A DNA stretch of 64,000 bases, taken from DATLNM01 sp035536775 (lineage in GTDB: Bacteria > Actinomycetota > CADDZG01 > WHSQ01). Both the position numbers and the translations under genes were made by a program. Position 1 is the stretch's first letter, and each line of letters begins with the position of its first letter. The notes below the pieces were generated by a model, which saw only the letters and a list, made by a program, of their open reading frames with translations, made no database searches and was not told the origin of the DNA. The stretch spans positions 1 through 64,000 of the forward strand of contig DATLNM010000028.1 in assembly GCA_035536775.1 (NCBI GenBank), read 5' to 3'. This document shows, piece after piece, positions 33,101-41,712 of this stretch.

Positions 33101-33781
33101 ATGCGCATCGACGTCGTCACTCTTTTCCCCGAGCTCTTCGAGGCTCCACTGCGTACGAGCATCTTGGGACGTGCGGTGCGAGATGGCGTCGTCGAGGTCG
33201 AGGTGCACGACCTGCGCGCGTTCGGTCTCGGCCGCCACCGGTCGGTCGATGACGAGCCGTACGGCGGGGGAGCGGGGATGGTCATGCGCCCAGAGCCCCT
33301 ATTCGCAGCGGTAGAGGGCATCGCATCGCCGGGGAGTCACGTCGTTCTGATGTCGCCGCGCGGAACATCACTCACCCATGCCGTCGGCGCGGGTCTCGCG
33401 GAGCGCGCCCATCTGGTCCTCTTGTGCGGTCGTTACGAAGGTGTGGATGAGCGCGTCGTCGAGCATCTCGTCGACGAGGAGATATCGATAGGTGACTACG
33501 TCCTCGGCGGAGGGGAGCTGCCCGCCCTCGTGACGATCGAAGTGGTAGCCCGTCTGGTCCCCGGCGTCGTCGGGAACGCCGCGTCGCTCGAGAGCGAATC
33601 GCATGCGCATGGGCTCTTGGAGTACCCGCAGTACACACGGCCCGCTGAGTTCAGGGGATGGGCTGTCCCAGAGGTTCTCGTGTCGGGTGATCACGCCGCG
33701 ATCGAGCGATGGCGGACCGAGCGCTCCCACGAGTTGACGCGTGCGCGCCGTCCCGACCTGATGGCCCCGCCCGATGCCTAG
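33101..33781 (+). CDS. trmD: tRNA (guanine(37)-N(1))-methyltransferase
   Basis: 226 residues. TrmD methylates G37 of tRNAs and prevents frameshifting. Seen: MRIDVVTLFPELFE, DEPYGGGAGMVMRPEP, the SAM-binding knot region CGRYEGVDERV and EISIGDYVLGGGELPALV. The C-terminus (SHAHGLLEYPQYTRPAEFRG) holds the catalytic-loop residues. In most genomes rplS follows trmD; here uvrC follows with an 8-base overlap. Confidence 0.96.
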   Translation: MRIDVVTLFPELFEAPLRTSILGRAVRDGVVEVEVHDLRAFGLGRHRSVDDEPYGGGAGMVMRPEPLFAAVEGIASPGSHVVLMSPRGTSLTHAVGAGLAERAHLVLLCGRYEGVDERVVEHLVDEEISIGDYVLGGGELPALVTIEVVARLVPGVVGNAASLESESHAHGLLEYPQYTRPAEFRGWAVPEVLVSGDHAAIERWRTERSHELTRARRPDLMAPPDA

Positions 33782-35663
33782 AACCCGAGCCGGTGTTCAA
33801 CGCCCACCCGCCGGAACGATCCCGACGCGTCCGGGCGCGTACCTGTTCAGGGACGCGTCGGGACGTGTGGTCTACGTGGGGAAGGCGAAGTCCCTGCGGA
33901 GCAGGCTTTCGAACTACTTCGCTCAGGACCTTCATCCACGCACGCGCGCGATGGTTGAAGCAGCGACCGACGTCGAGTGGATCGTCACGGACAGTGAAGT
34001 CGCGGCTCTTCACCTCGAGCTCAACCTCATCAAGCAGCACCGTCCCCGCTACAACGTCCGCTATCGCGACGACAAGAGCTATCCCTACCTGGCGATAACC
34101 CTGGACGAGGAGTTCCCGCGGGCGCGCGTGATGCGGGGGACCAAGCGCAAGGGTGTCCGCTATTACGGACCATTCGCTCATGCCTACGCGATCCGCGACA
34201 CGCTCGATCTCTTGCTGAGGACTTTCCCGATGCGTACGTGCTCCCAGGGTGTGTTCGATCGCTGCAAGCGTCGTAACCGGCCCTGCCTGCTGTTCGACAT
34301 CGAGCGTTGCTCGGGGCCATGCGTCGGCGCGGTCAACGCGGACGCACATCGCGCGATCGCTCTGCAGTTGTGTGACTTCCTCGACGGCAACACAGGGCCG
34401 TTCATCGCCCGCGTCGAGGCCGAGATGAAAGCCGCCGCGTCGCGTGAAGAGTTCGAGCGTGCCGCAAAGGCTCGCGACCAGCTTCACAACCTCAAGAAGG
34501 CGATCGAACGACAAGAGATGGTCTCCGCGCGCCAGGAGGATATGGATGTCATCGGTTTCGTCGAGGACGACCTCGAGGCCGCGTTCCAGGTCTTCTTTGT
34601 AAGGCGTGGTCGCGTCACCGGCCGCAAGGGATTCATCGTCGACAAGGTCGAAGACATCTCCGGTCAGGAGCTCGTCGCGGGGTTCATCGAGAGGCTGTAC
34701 TCGGACGCTGACGTACCTCGACAGGTGCTCGTCCCCGAGCTGCCGACGGAGCACGACGTGCTGGCGACCTGGCTGAGGATGCTGCGCGATGGACCGGTCG
34801 CGATAAAGGTGCCATCGCGGGGATCGAAACGCAGGCTCCTCGAGACCGTCACCGAGAACGCGCGCGCGGCTTTCCAGCAGCACAAGATGAAGCGCTCGAG
34901 TGACTTCGCGGCGCGCTCTCTGCAGCTCAACGAGCTCCAGTCGGTGTTGGGGATGGGCCGAGCGCCGCTGCGTATCGAGTGCTTCGACATCTCGAACACG
35001 GGCACAACCGAGGCCGTCGGGTCGATGGTCGTCTTCGAGGACGGACTGTCGAAGCGGTCCGACTACCGTCGCTTCGCCATCAAGTGGACCGAAGGGCCTG
35101 ACGACGTGGGCATGATCGGGGAGGTCCTGAGGCGGCGCTTCGCGCGATGGCAGGACGAGGACCGCGGGGGCCGCAGGGGGCGCTTCGCCTACCCGCCAGA
35201 CCTGGTCGTCATCGACGGCGGGCGGGGCCAGCTCAACCGCGCCGTTGAGGTCATGGACGAGCTGGGGATCGACGGCGTGAGCGTGATCGGGCTCGCCAAG
35301 CGCATGGAGGAGGTCTATCTCCCAGGGCAACCGGAGCCCCTCCGGATACCCCGCGGGTCCGAGGCGTTGTACCTCCTGCAGCGGGTCAGGGACGAAGCGC
35401 ACCGCTTCGCGCTTGCCTACCATCGCCTGCGCCGCGGACAGCGCATGACCCGTTCGGCGCTCGACGGGATCCCCGGGCTGGGGGAGTCGAGGAAGAAGAA
35501 GCTTCTAAAGGAGTTCGGCTCGGTCAAGCGGGTGCGCGAAGCTTCCGTTGAAGAGATCGCCGCGGTCCCCGGTATCCCCCGGGCGGTGGCCGAGAGGATC
35601 TTCTCCGAGCTTCATCCACTTGAAAGGGAGAATGGGAAGCGTCGTGAACGAGCAGAGGCCTGA
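33774..35663 (+). CDS. uvrC: UvrABC system protein C
   Basis: 629 residues. UvrC makes both incisions in nucleotide excision repair. Domains in order: GIY-YIG nuclease (GAYLFRDASGRVVYVGKAKSL, residues about 23-100), a cysteine cluster (CSQGVFDRCKRRNRPCLLFDIERCSGPC, about 155-185), UVR domain for UvrB contact (FERAAKARDQL, about 225-255), RNase H-like nuclease (ECFDISNTGT and VIDGGRGQL) and C-terminal helix-hairpin-helix repeats (LDGIPGLGESRKKKLL). The cysteine cluster may bind an iron-sulfur cluster or zinc. It overlaps trmD and rapZ. Confidence 0.95.
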   Translation: MPRTRAGVQRPPAGTIPTRPGAYLFRDASGRVVYVGKAKSLRSRLSNYFAQDLHPRTRAMVEAATDVEWIVTDSEVAALHLELNLIKQHRPRYNVRYRDDKSYPYLAITLDEEFPRARVMRGTKRKGVRYYGPFAHAYAIRDTLDLLLRTFPMRTCSQGVFDRCKRRNRPCLLFDIERCSGPCVGAVNADAHRAIALQLCDFLDGNTGPFIARVEAEMKAAASREEFERAAKARDQLHNLKKAIERQEMVSARQEDMDVIGFVEDDLEAAFQVFFVRRGRVTGRKGFIVDKVEDISGQELVAGFIERLYSDADVPRQVLVPELPTEHDVLATWLRMLRDGPVAIKVPSRGSKRRLLETVTENARAAFQQHKMKRSSDFAARSLQLNELQSVLGMGRAPLRIECFDISNTGTTEAVGSMVVFEDGLSKRSDYRRFAIKWTEGPDDVGMIGEVLRRRFARWQDEDRGGRRGRFAYPPDLVVIDGGRGQLNRAVEVMDELGIDGVSVIGLAKRMEEVYLPGQPEPLRIPRGSEALYLLQRVRDEAHRFALAYHRLRRGQRMTRSALDGIPGLGESRKKKLLKEFGSVKRVREASVEEIAAVPGIPRAVAERIFSELHPLERENGKRRERAEA

Positions 35664-36537
35664 GGACGTCGAGGTCACCGTTATCAGCGGTCTTTCGGGC
35701 GCGGGGCGGTCCGAGGCCGCCAAGGCGCTCGAGGACCTGGGCTGGTTCGTGATCGACAATCTCCCCCCCGCCCTCATCGGCAAGATGCTCGCGCTCGCGC
35801 TCGCTCCGGGCAACGACCTCAAGCGGATAGCCCTGGTCATCGATGCGCGCGGAGGGGCGTTCTTCGCGGAGGCGACGACCGCGCTCGAGAAGCTGCGCGC
35901 CGAACTGCCCAAGTTCCGTCTCGTGTTCCTCGACGCGACTGACGATGCGCTCGTGCGCAGGTTTGACGCGAGCAGGAGGCGCCACCCTCTCGCAACCAAC
36001 GATCGCGTCGCCGTCGGTATCCAACGTGAGCGCGATCTGATGAGGGTCTTCCACGAGCGTGCCGACCTTGTTATCGATTCCTCGGATCTATCGGTGCGCG
36101 ATCTGCGAACCAAGATCGCGGCGTATTTCGAGGGTGGCACGCCGGCCGAAGGCCTCAAGACAACGGTTGTTTCCTTCGGCTACAAGTTCGGCATCCCGAT
36201 CGACGCCGACATCGTCCTGGATGTTCGTTTCCTTCCCAACCCTCACTGGGTCGAAGGGCTGCGGGAGCTGACCGGCTTGGACGAACCCGTCAAGGACTAT
36301 GTCCTCGATCACGATGTGACGGGGGAGTTCCTCGATCGCACGCGCGATCTGCTCGCAGTGCTGCTCCCCGGTTACCAAGCCGAGGGCCGGCACTACCTGA
36401 CTGTTGCGATCGGTTGCACCGGGGGACGCCACCGGTCAGTGGTGCTCGCCCGGCGGATCCAAGAGCTGATCCAGGAAAAGGGTCTCGCAGCGAAAGTCAT
36501 CCACCGCGATGTCGAGCGCGCCCCGGTGGCTCCATGA
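35632..36537 (+). CDS. rapZ: RapZ family RNase adapter / nucleotide-binding protein
   Basis: 301 residues. N-terminal P-loop GLSGAGRSEAAKALEDLGW, with Arg where the usual Walker lysine stands, as in other actinobacterial members, then VIDNLPP. The C-terminal domain holds YKFGIPIDADIVLDVRFLPNPHW and the signature IGCTGGRHRSV, which binds a metabolite in E. coli RapZ. In actinobacteria the role is not settled. Start ATG 35632 after AGGGAG lies 32 bases inside uvrC. Part of the conserved uvrC-rapZ-yvcK order. Confidence 0.92.
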   Translation: MGSVVNEQRPEDVEVTVISGLSGAGRSEAAKALEDLGWFVIDNLPPALIGKMLALALAPGNDLKRIALVIDARGGAFFAEATTALEKLRAELPKFRLVFLDATDDALVRRFDASRRRHPLATNDRVAVGIQRERDLMRVFHERADLVIDSSDLSVRDLRTKIAAYFEGGTPAEGLKTTVVSFGYKFGIPIDADIVLDVRFLPNPHWVEGLRELTGLDEPVKDYVLDHDVTGEFLDRTRDLLAVLLPGYQAEGRHYLTVAIGCTGGRHRSVVLARRIQELIQEKGLAAKVIHRDVERAPVAP

Positions 36538-36607
36538 GCGTCGACCGGGACGCCGGAGGCGTGGTCGCCGCCCGGACGACAGCGGCGATGCTGCCACGGT
36601 TCGCCAG

Positions 36608-37492
36608 GTGAAAGTCACAGGGATCGGGGGCGGCCACGGACTTGCCGCAACGCTGCGCGCTGCGCGCCGCTATGCGGAGGAGGTCTGCGCGGTCGTCACC
36701 GTGGCGGACGATGGCGGGTCATCGGGACGCCTAACGACCGAGCTCGGGATCCCACCGCCTGGCGATATCCGCAACTGTCTCGTGGCCCTAGCGCGCGACG
36801 AAGCGACGGCTGCGCTGTTCCAGCATCGATTCCAAAGTGGCGCTTTGACGGGCCACACGGTCGGAAACCTGATCATCGCTGCGCTGACGGAGATGACCGG
36901 CGACTTTACCGAGGCCGTTCGTGAGGCGGGCCGTAGACTCGATACGACCGGGGACGTATTCCCTGCGACCACTGCCCTCGTGGATATGCGCGCGCGGGTC
37001 AAAGGGGGAGTCGTAAAGGGCCAGGTCGCAGTCGCCCAGACGACGGCTCCGATCCAAGCCGTGTACCTCGAGCCGCCGGACCCTCCGGGCAATCCGCTTG
37101 CGGTCGAAGCGATCCGCAGCGCCGACCAGGTGATCCTTGGTCCGGGAAGCCTGTTCACCAGCCTCATAGCGACGCTTCTCGTGCCCTCCATCCGCACCGC
37201 GGTCCAGGAGACCTCGGCGAAGCGAGTGTTCGTTTGCAACGTCAGACAGCAGAAGGGCGAGACGGAAGGACTAGATGCGGCCGCTCATGTCGATGCACTG
37301 ATGGCCCATGCGGGGGCTTATTGCCTGGACGCCGTCGTCGTTCAGGCGCCGGTTGCCACCGAGGACGCCGTTCCGGTCGATATGAAGGCCCTGCTTTCGG
37401 TGGGGATCGAAGTGGTCGAGGCGGACGTCATGACGCCCGATGGCGCGCACGATCCCGAGCGGCTTGCTGATGTATTGCGCGCCATCGTGTAG
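36608..37492 (+). CDS. yvcK: Gluconeogenesis factor YvcK/CofD-like protein
   Basis: 294 residues from GTG 36608; the ribosome site is poor and no better in-frame start lies outside rapZ. The protein opens with KVTGIGGGHGLAATLRAAR, then VVTVADDGGSSGRLTTELG and PPGDIRNCLVAL, the family nucleotide/UDP-sugar-binding blocks, and later LGPGSLFTSLIATLLV. YvcK proteins link cell-wall precursor supply to central metabolism. In many Gram-positive bacteria whiA follows; here gap follows directly. Confidence 0.9.
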   Translation: MKVTGIGGGHGLAATLRAARRYAEEVCAVVTVADDGGSSGRLTTELGIPPPGDIRNCLVALARDEATAALFQHRFQSGALTGHTVGNLIIAALTEMTGDFTEAVREAGRRLDTTGDVFPATTALVDMRARVKGGVVKGQVAVAQTTAPIQAVYLEPPDPPGNPLAVEAIRSADQVILGPGSLFTSLIATLLVPSIRTAVQETSAKRVFVCNVRQQKGETEGLDAAAHVDALMAHAGAYCLDAVVVQAPVATEDAVPVDMKALLSVGIEVVEADVMTPDGAHDPERLADVLRAIV

Positions 37493-37517
37493 CTAGAGCC
37501 GCTCGCGCAGTAGTGCT

Positions 37518-37523
37518 TAGGAT
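37518..37523 (+). promoter_or_regulatory. Candidate -10 (TAGGAT) of gap
   Basis: TAGGAT gives a leader of about 40 bases that contains the strong ribosome site GGAGGAGGGG before the ATG at 37569. Confidence 0.4.
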
Positions 37524-37568
37524 GGAGGTTTCAACTCGACACGGAGCACCACGGAGGAGGGGTTGACG

Positions 37569-38576
37569 ATGGCCACGCGCATCGGGATCAACGGGTTCGG
37601 CCGCATCGGCCGCAATTTCTATCGCGCCCTGTCCGCCAAAGGCGCGCCGCTCGAGATCGTGGCGGTCAACGACCTCACCGACCCGGCGACGCTGGCGCAT
37701 CTGCTGAAGTACGACTCGGTGCTCGGCCGGCTGCCGAATGAGGTGAAGGTTTCAGACGGAGGGTTCTCGGTGGACGGGGCCGACGTCAAGGTTCTTTCCG
37801 AGCGGGATCCTGCCGCGCTTCCGTGGGGCGATCTCGGGGTCGACATCGTCATCGAGTCGACAGGCTTCTTCACCAAGCGGGCCGATGCCGCCAAGCACCT
37901 CAGCGGCGGTGCCAAGAAGGTCATCATCTCCGCCCCCGCCAAGGACGAAGACGTCACCATCGTGATGGGCGTGAACGATGACGGTTACGACTCGTCTAAG
38001 CACGAGATCATCTCGAATGCCTCCTGCACCACGAACTGCGTCGTTCCGCTCGCCAAGGTGCTCCAGGACAACTGGGGGATCGAGAAGGGCTTCATGACCA
38101 CGTGCCACGCGTACACGAACGACCAGAACACCCTCGACCTCGCGCGTGACGACCTCAGACGGTCGCGCGCCGCAGCTATAAACATCATCCCCACGACCAC
38201 CGGCGCGGCGAAGGCAGCGTCCCTCGCGATGCCGGAGCTCAAGGGCCGGCTCGACGGCCTCGCTCTAAGGGTGCCCGTGGCTGACGGCTCGATCACCGAC
38301 ATCGTCGCCATCCTTGGCTCGGAGGTGACGGCCGACGACGTCAACAACGCTTATCGCGAGGCCGCGGCGTCGTCGCGCATGAAGGGCATCCTCGAGTACA
38401 CCGAGGACGCGATCGTCTCGACCGACATCGTGGGGAATCCCCACTCGTGCATCATCGACGGGCTCTCGACCATGGCGAACGGGAACATGGTCAAGGTCCT
38501 CGGCTGGTACGACAACGAATGGGGCTACTCGAACCGCCTCGTCGACCTGACGGAGCTCGTCGCCTCCAAGCTGTAG
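37569..38576 (+). CDS. gap: Type I glyceraldehyde-3-phosphate dehydrogenase
   Basis: 335 residues. Catalyses the oxidation and phosphorylation of glyceraldehyde-3-phosphate. Seen: NAD-binding INGFGRIGRN, the catalytic ISNASCTTNCVVPL with Cys near residue 153, HAYTNDQN (His partner), RRSRAAAINIIPTTTGAAKA and NEWGYSNRLVDL. The strong ribosome site suggests high expression. Only one gene, a secreted MBL-fold protein, separates it from pgk. Confidence 0.97.
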   Translation: MATRIGINGFGRIGRNFYRALSAKGAPLEIVAVNDLTDPATLAHLLKYDSVLGRLPNEVKVSDGGFSVDGADVKVLSERDPAALPWGDLGVDIVIESTGFFTKRADAAKHLSGGAKKVIISAPAKDEDVTIVMGVNDDGYDSSKHEIISNASCTTNCVVPLAKVLQDNWGIEKGFMTTCHAYTNDQNTLDLARDDLRRSRAAAINIIPTTTGAAKAASLAMPELKGRLDGLALRVPVADGSITDIVAILGSEVTADDVNNAYREAAASSRMKGILEYTEDAIVSTDIVGNPHSCIIDGLSTMANGNMVKVLGWYDNEWGYSNRLVDLTELVASKL

Positions 38577-38591
38577 CCGCGTCCCGTCGGA

Positions 38592-38597
38592 TAGCTT
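38592..38597 (+). promoter_or_regulatory. -10 element (TAGCTT) of a leaderless transcript
   Basis: TAGCTT is followed by six bases (CCCCTC) and the GTG at 38604, so the MBL-pgk-tpiA-apgM run could have its own leaderless promoter apart from gap. Confidence 0.45.
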
Positions 38598-38603
38598 CCC
38601 CTC

Positions 38604-39719
38604 GTGAAAACCTTGGTAGTGCGCGTACTCCTGGCGCTGGCGATCATTGGCTCGGCGGTCCCAGGAACCCCCCTGGTCGCAAGTGCTCGCCAAGGGAAGG
38701 CGGCGGACGCTTCGATGATCGAAGCCCGCACGCGGTTCTTCGGTCCCGGGAACGTCGATCCGATCACGGGTGAAGTGAGGGCGGATCGCCTGATCATGTC
38801 GTGGTTCAGTGTCGCGAACTACGCGGTGGCGATCAGGGGACACATCGTCCTTTTCGATGCGTGGATCGCTCGGGGCTCGCATTCCGGCTACGTACCTACC
38901 TCGCCCGAAGAGCTGATCGCGCTCCAGCCGGAGTACATCTTTGCCGGCCATGGCGATTTCGATCATCTGGCGGACGCAGCCGAGATCGCCGCCGCGACTG
39001 GAGCCACCCTCGTCGGCAGTCCCGAGCATTGTGATTCCGTCCGCGGGCAAGCGGGAGCCGATGCGTCCATCAGCTGCGTCGAAGCGATCCCCCGTGGGGC
39101 ACCCCCGGGAGTAGTAAATGAGCTGAAGCTGCTACCGGGCGTCGGCATCACCGCGATCAGTCATGTGCACTCATCGGTCGAGCAGCCGGAACAGGCCGAC
39201 GGAGGTCGCCTACCGTGCATCCCCCTATGGAACGCGGTAGACACCGCGGAGAACCCCCCGACGCCAGAAGACATGGAGCACCTCCTTCGGCACCTGCCGG
39301 ACGCGCGCGGCGGGAACATCCTTTACCAGTTCCGGGTCGGACCGCTGGCGATCACCTGGCATGACACCACCGGCAAGCTGGCCGAGGACGCCCCTCAGGT
39401 CATCGATGCGTTGAAGGCGTTACCGCCGACCGATATCCACTTCGGGGCGATCCTCGCGTTCGGACAGGTGACGAATTGCTTCCGAAGCCTTGCGATGTAC
39501 ATCGAGGCCCTGTCCCCGAAAGTGTTCGCGTCGTCACACAACGACAACTTCACCTGGTTCATCGGGGCGAACGCGAGGGACCTCGAACCTCTGGTTGTCG
39601 AGGAACTCGAGCGGATCCCCGAGTCCGAGCGTCCCGCGCTGCTGTACGCGTATGACCCCGAGGATTACATCGACCCGTCGCTCTACACGTTCGATCCGTC
39701 GGCGCGTAAATGGCGGTGA
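38604..39719 (+). CDS. Secreted MBL-fold metallohydrolase-like protein inserted between gap and pgk
   Basis: 371 residues from GTG. A signal peptide (VKTLVVRVLLALAIIGSAVPG) indicates export. The fold resembles UlaG-type metallo-beta-lactamase proteins: FAGHGDFDHLADAAEI stands in for the HxHxDH motif, with the second His replaced by Asp (HGDFDH), followed by GSPEHC, a later HVHSS and SSHNDNF near the C-terminus. Metal binding may be altered. It is placed between two glycolytic genes and overlaps pgk by about 10 bases, so it must be co-expressed with glycolysis although it is exported. Function unknown. Confidence 0.75.
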   Translation: MKTLVVRVLLALAIIGSAVPGTPLVASARQGKAADASMIEARTRFFGPGNVDPITGEVRADRLIMSWFSVANYAVAIRGHIVLFDAWIARGSHSGYVPTSPEELIALQPEYIFAGHGDFDHLADAAEIAAATGATLVGSPEHCDSVRGQAGADASISCVEAIPRGAPPGVVNELKLLPGVGITAISHVHSSVEQPEQADGGRLPCIPLWNAVDTAENPPTPEDMEHLLRHLPDARGGNILYQFRVGPLAITWHDTTGKLAEDAPQVIDALKALPPTDIHFGAILAFGQVTNCFRSLAMYIEALSPKVFASSHNDNFTWFIGANARDLEPLVVEELERIPESERPALLYAYDPEDYIDPSLYTFDPSARKWR

Positions 39720-40906
39720 TGGGCTCGGAGCTGGCGCGGCTGGAGGATCTCGATGTGGCCGGGCGGCGGGTCCTCGTGCGCTCTGATCTCAACGTCCCTA
39801 TCAAGGATGGCGTCATCACCGACGACCTCAGGATCAGGGCTGCTCTTCCGACGATGACTTTCCTGCTCGAGGCCGGCGCCCGCGTCGTGGTGTGCTCGCA
39901 CTTGGGACGCCCCAAAGGCAAGGTCGTTCCCGAGCTGAGTCTGGCCCCTGTCGCCGCTCGCCTGCGGGAGCTACTCGATCGTGACATCGAGATGGCCCCT
40001 GATGTCGCCGGACCTGGAGCGCGCGCCCTGTGCGAGTCGCCCGCCGCGGTTGTGTTGCTCGAAAACCTTCGGTTCGAGGCCGGGGAGGAGGCGAACGACG
40101 CAGCGTTCGCGGACGCCCTCGCAGCCCTCGCCGACGTGTATGTCGACGACGCGTTCGGCGCGGCCCATCGCGCCCATGCGTCCATCGTGGGGGTGGCGGA
40201 GCGCCTGCCCTCGGCTGCGGGGAGACTGCTGTCGGAAGAGGTCGAGAAACTCGAGCGCCTGTTGCACGCGCCGGACTCACCGTTCGTTGCGATCCTCGGC
40301 GGGGCGAAGGTGTCCGACAAGCTTTCTGTCATCGGTAACCTCCTCGAGCGTGTAGACGCTCTATGCATCGGTGGAGCGATGGCGTTCACGTTGCTAGTAG
40401 CGCGCGGTGAGAAGGTCGGCAGATCACTGGTGGAGAGAGAGCGCATCGAAGAGGTAGGGGAGGTGATGGATCGCGCAACGGCGGCGGGGGTCGAGATCCA
40501 TCTTCCGAGCGACGTCGTCGCAGCGGACTCTCCCGACGCCGATACGGCAGAGGACGTCCCGCTTGCCGACATCGGCGATCGCATGGGCCTCGATATCGGC
40601 CCTGCGACCGCAGCAGAGTTTTCTCACGTTGTCAGAGACGCGCGCACCATCCTCTGGAACGGACCGATGGGGATCTTCGAGAAGCCACGTTACGCGGGGG
40701 GCACGAGAGCCGTAGCCGAAGCCGTAGCGAGTGCTACTGCGGCGGGTGCCTATACCGTTGCCGGCGGCGGCGACTCTGCCGCTGCTCTTGCGCAGATGGG
40801 GATGACCGATGCGGTGTCCCACCTCTCTACCGGAGGCGGGGCGTCGCTCGAGCTCCTCGAAGGACGAGAGCTCCCTGGCGTGGCAGCACTCCGGCGGGAA
40901 TCGTGA
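39710..40906 (+). CDS. pgk: Phosphoglycerate kinase
   Basis: 398 residues. Transfers phosphate from 1,3-bisphosphoglycerate to ADP. Seen: RRVLVRSDLNVPIKDG, CSHLGRPKG, LLENLRFEAGEEAND, VDDAFGAAHRAHAS, ILGGAKVSDKL, LWNGPMGIFEKPRYAGGT and GGGDSAAAL. The ATG at 39710 lies inside the end of the MBL gene; an ATG three codons on (39719) is an alternative. Coupled to tpiA. Confidence 0.96.
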   Translation: MAVMGSELARLEDLDVAGRRVLVRSDLNVPIKDGVITDDLRIRAALPTMTFLLEAGARVVVCSHLGRPKGKVVPELSLAPVAARLRELLDRDIEMAPDVAGPGARALCESPAAVVLLENLRFEAGEEANDAAFADALAALADVYVDDAFGAAHRAHASIVGVAERLPSAAGRLLSEEVEKLERLLHAPDSPFVAILGGAKVSDKLSVIGNLLERVDALCIGGAMAFTLLVARGEKVGRSLVERERIEEVGEVMDRATAAGVEIHLPSDVVAADSPDADTAEDVPLADIGDRMGLDIGPATAAEFSHVVRDARTILWNGPMGIFEKPRYAGGTRAVAEAVASATAAGAYTVAGGGDSAAALAQMGMTDAVSHLSTGGGASLELLEGRELPGVAALRRES

Positions 40907-40928
40907 CCCGATCAGGAAGGGGTTGGAA

Positions 40929-41693
40929 TTGAGAACACCGCTCATCGCGGGGAACTGGAAGATGAACCTCACGCACCTCGAGGGGATGCGTCTCGTGCAG
41001 GCGCTCGCCCATGAGCTCGCATCACACGACTTCGGGCGCGTGGAGGTAGTTGTCTGCCCGCCCTTTTCGTCGCTGCGGACGATCCAGACGCTGATCGATT
41101 CTGACCGTTACTCGTTCGGTCTCGGCGCGCAGAACATGCACCCCGAGAAGGAGGGCGCGTTCACCGGCGAGGTATCGCCGACGATGCTCGTTGCCCTCGA
41201 CGTGAAGTACGTCATCCTCGGCCACTCCGAGAGACGAGAGCTCTTCGGCGAGACCGACGCTGATGTCAATGCGAAGGTCAAGGCCGCGTTCGGCAATGGC
41301 CTGGTACCGATCATGTGTTGTGGCGAGACCGAGAGCGAGCATGAGGCAGGCGAAACTGAGGCCAAGGTTGAGCGGCAAGTGACCGAGGGTCTCGCAGGTC
41401 TCAACGCGGCGCAGGTGGCAGAGCTCGTCGTCGCGTACGAGCCGATCTGGGCGATCGGGACGGGTAAGACCGCAACACCGGAAGACGCGCAGGCGACCAT
41501 CGGCGCGATCCGGGGGGTTCTCACATCGATGTTCGACGCGCCTACCGCCGACGCGATCCGGATCCTCTACGGGGGAAGCGTCAAGGCCGGCAATGCCGCG
41601 GTGCTGATGTCCCAACCCGACATCGACGGCGCTCTCGTCGGCGGCGCATCGCTCGTCGCGGCCGACTTCGCGTCGATCGTGAAATCGAGCTAG
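40929..41693 (+). CDS. tpiA: Triose-phosphate isomerase
   Basis: 254 residues from TTG 40929, placed after AGGAAGGGG so that the protein starts RTPLIAGNWKMN; a TTG two codons upstream is an alternative. Catalytic residues: Lys in NWKMN, His in GHSERRELF, Glu in VAYEPIWAIGTGK; the C-terminal YGGSVKAGN and GALVGGASL phosphate-binding loops are present. Confidence 0.96.
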   Translation: MRTPLIAGNWKMNLTHLEGMRLVQALAHELASHDFGRVEVVVCPPFSSLRTIQTLIDSDRYSFGLGAQNMHPEKEGAFTGEVSPTMLVALDVKYVILGHSERRELFGETDADVNAKVKAAFGNGLVPIMCCGETESEHEAGETEAKVERQVTEGLAGLNAAQVAELVVAYEPIWAIGTGKTATPEDAQATIGAIRGVLTSMFDAPTADAIRILYGGSVKAGNAAVLMSQPDIDGALVGGASLVAADFASIVKSS

Positions 41694-41712
41694 TGGCCCA
41701 CGGGGTCCACTG

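Noticed and set aside
33651..35423. 590-codon open frame on the minus strand opposite uvrC
   Set aside because: The plus strand encodes a full UvrC with all domains; the antisense frame has no family features and is expected in high-GC DNA.
36534..36611. 25-codon frame starting ATGA on the rapZ stop
   Set aside because: Too short, no conservation signal, and it overlaps the GTG start of yvcK.
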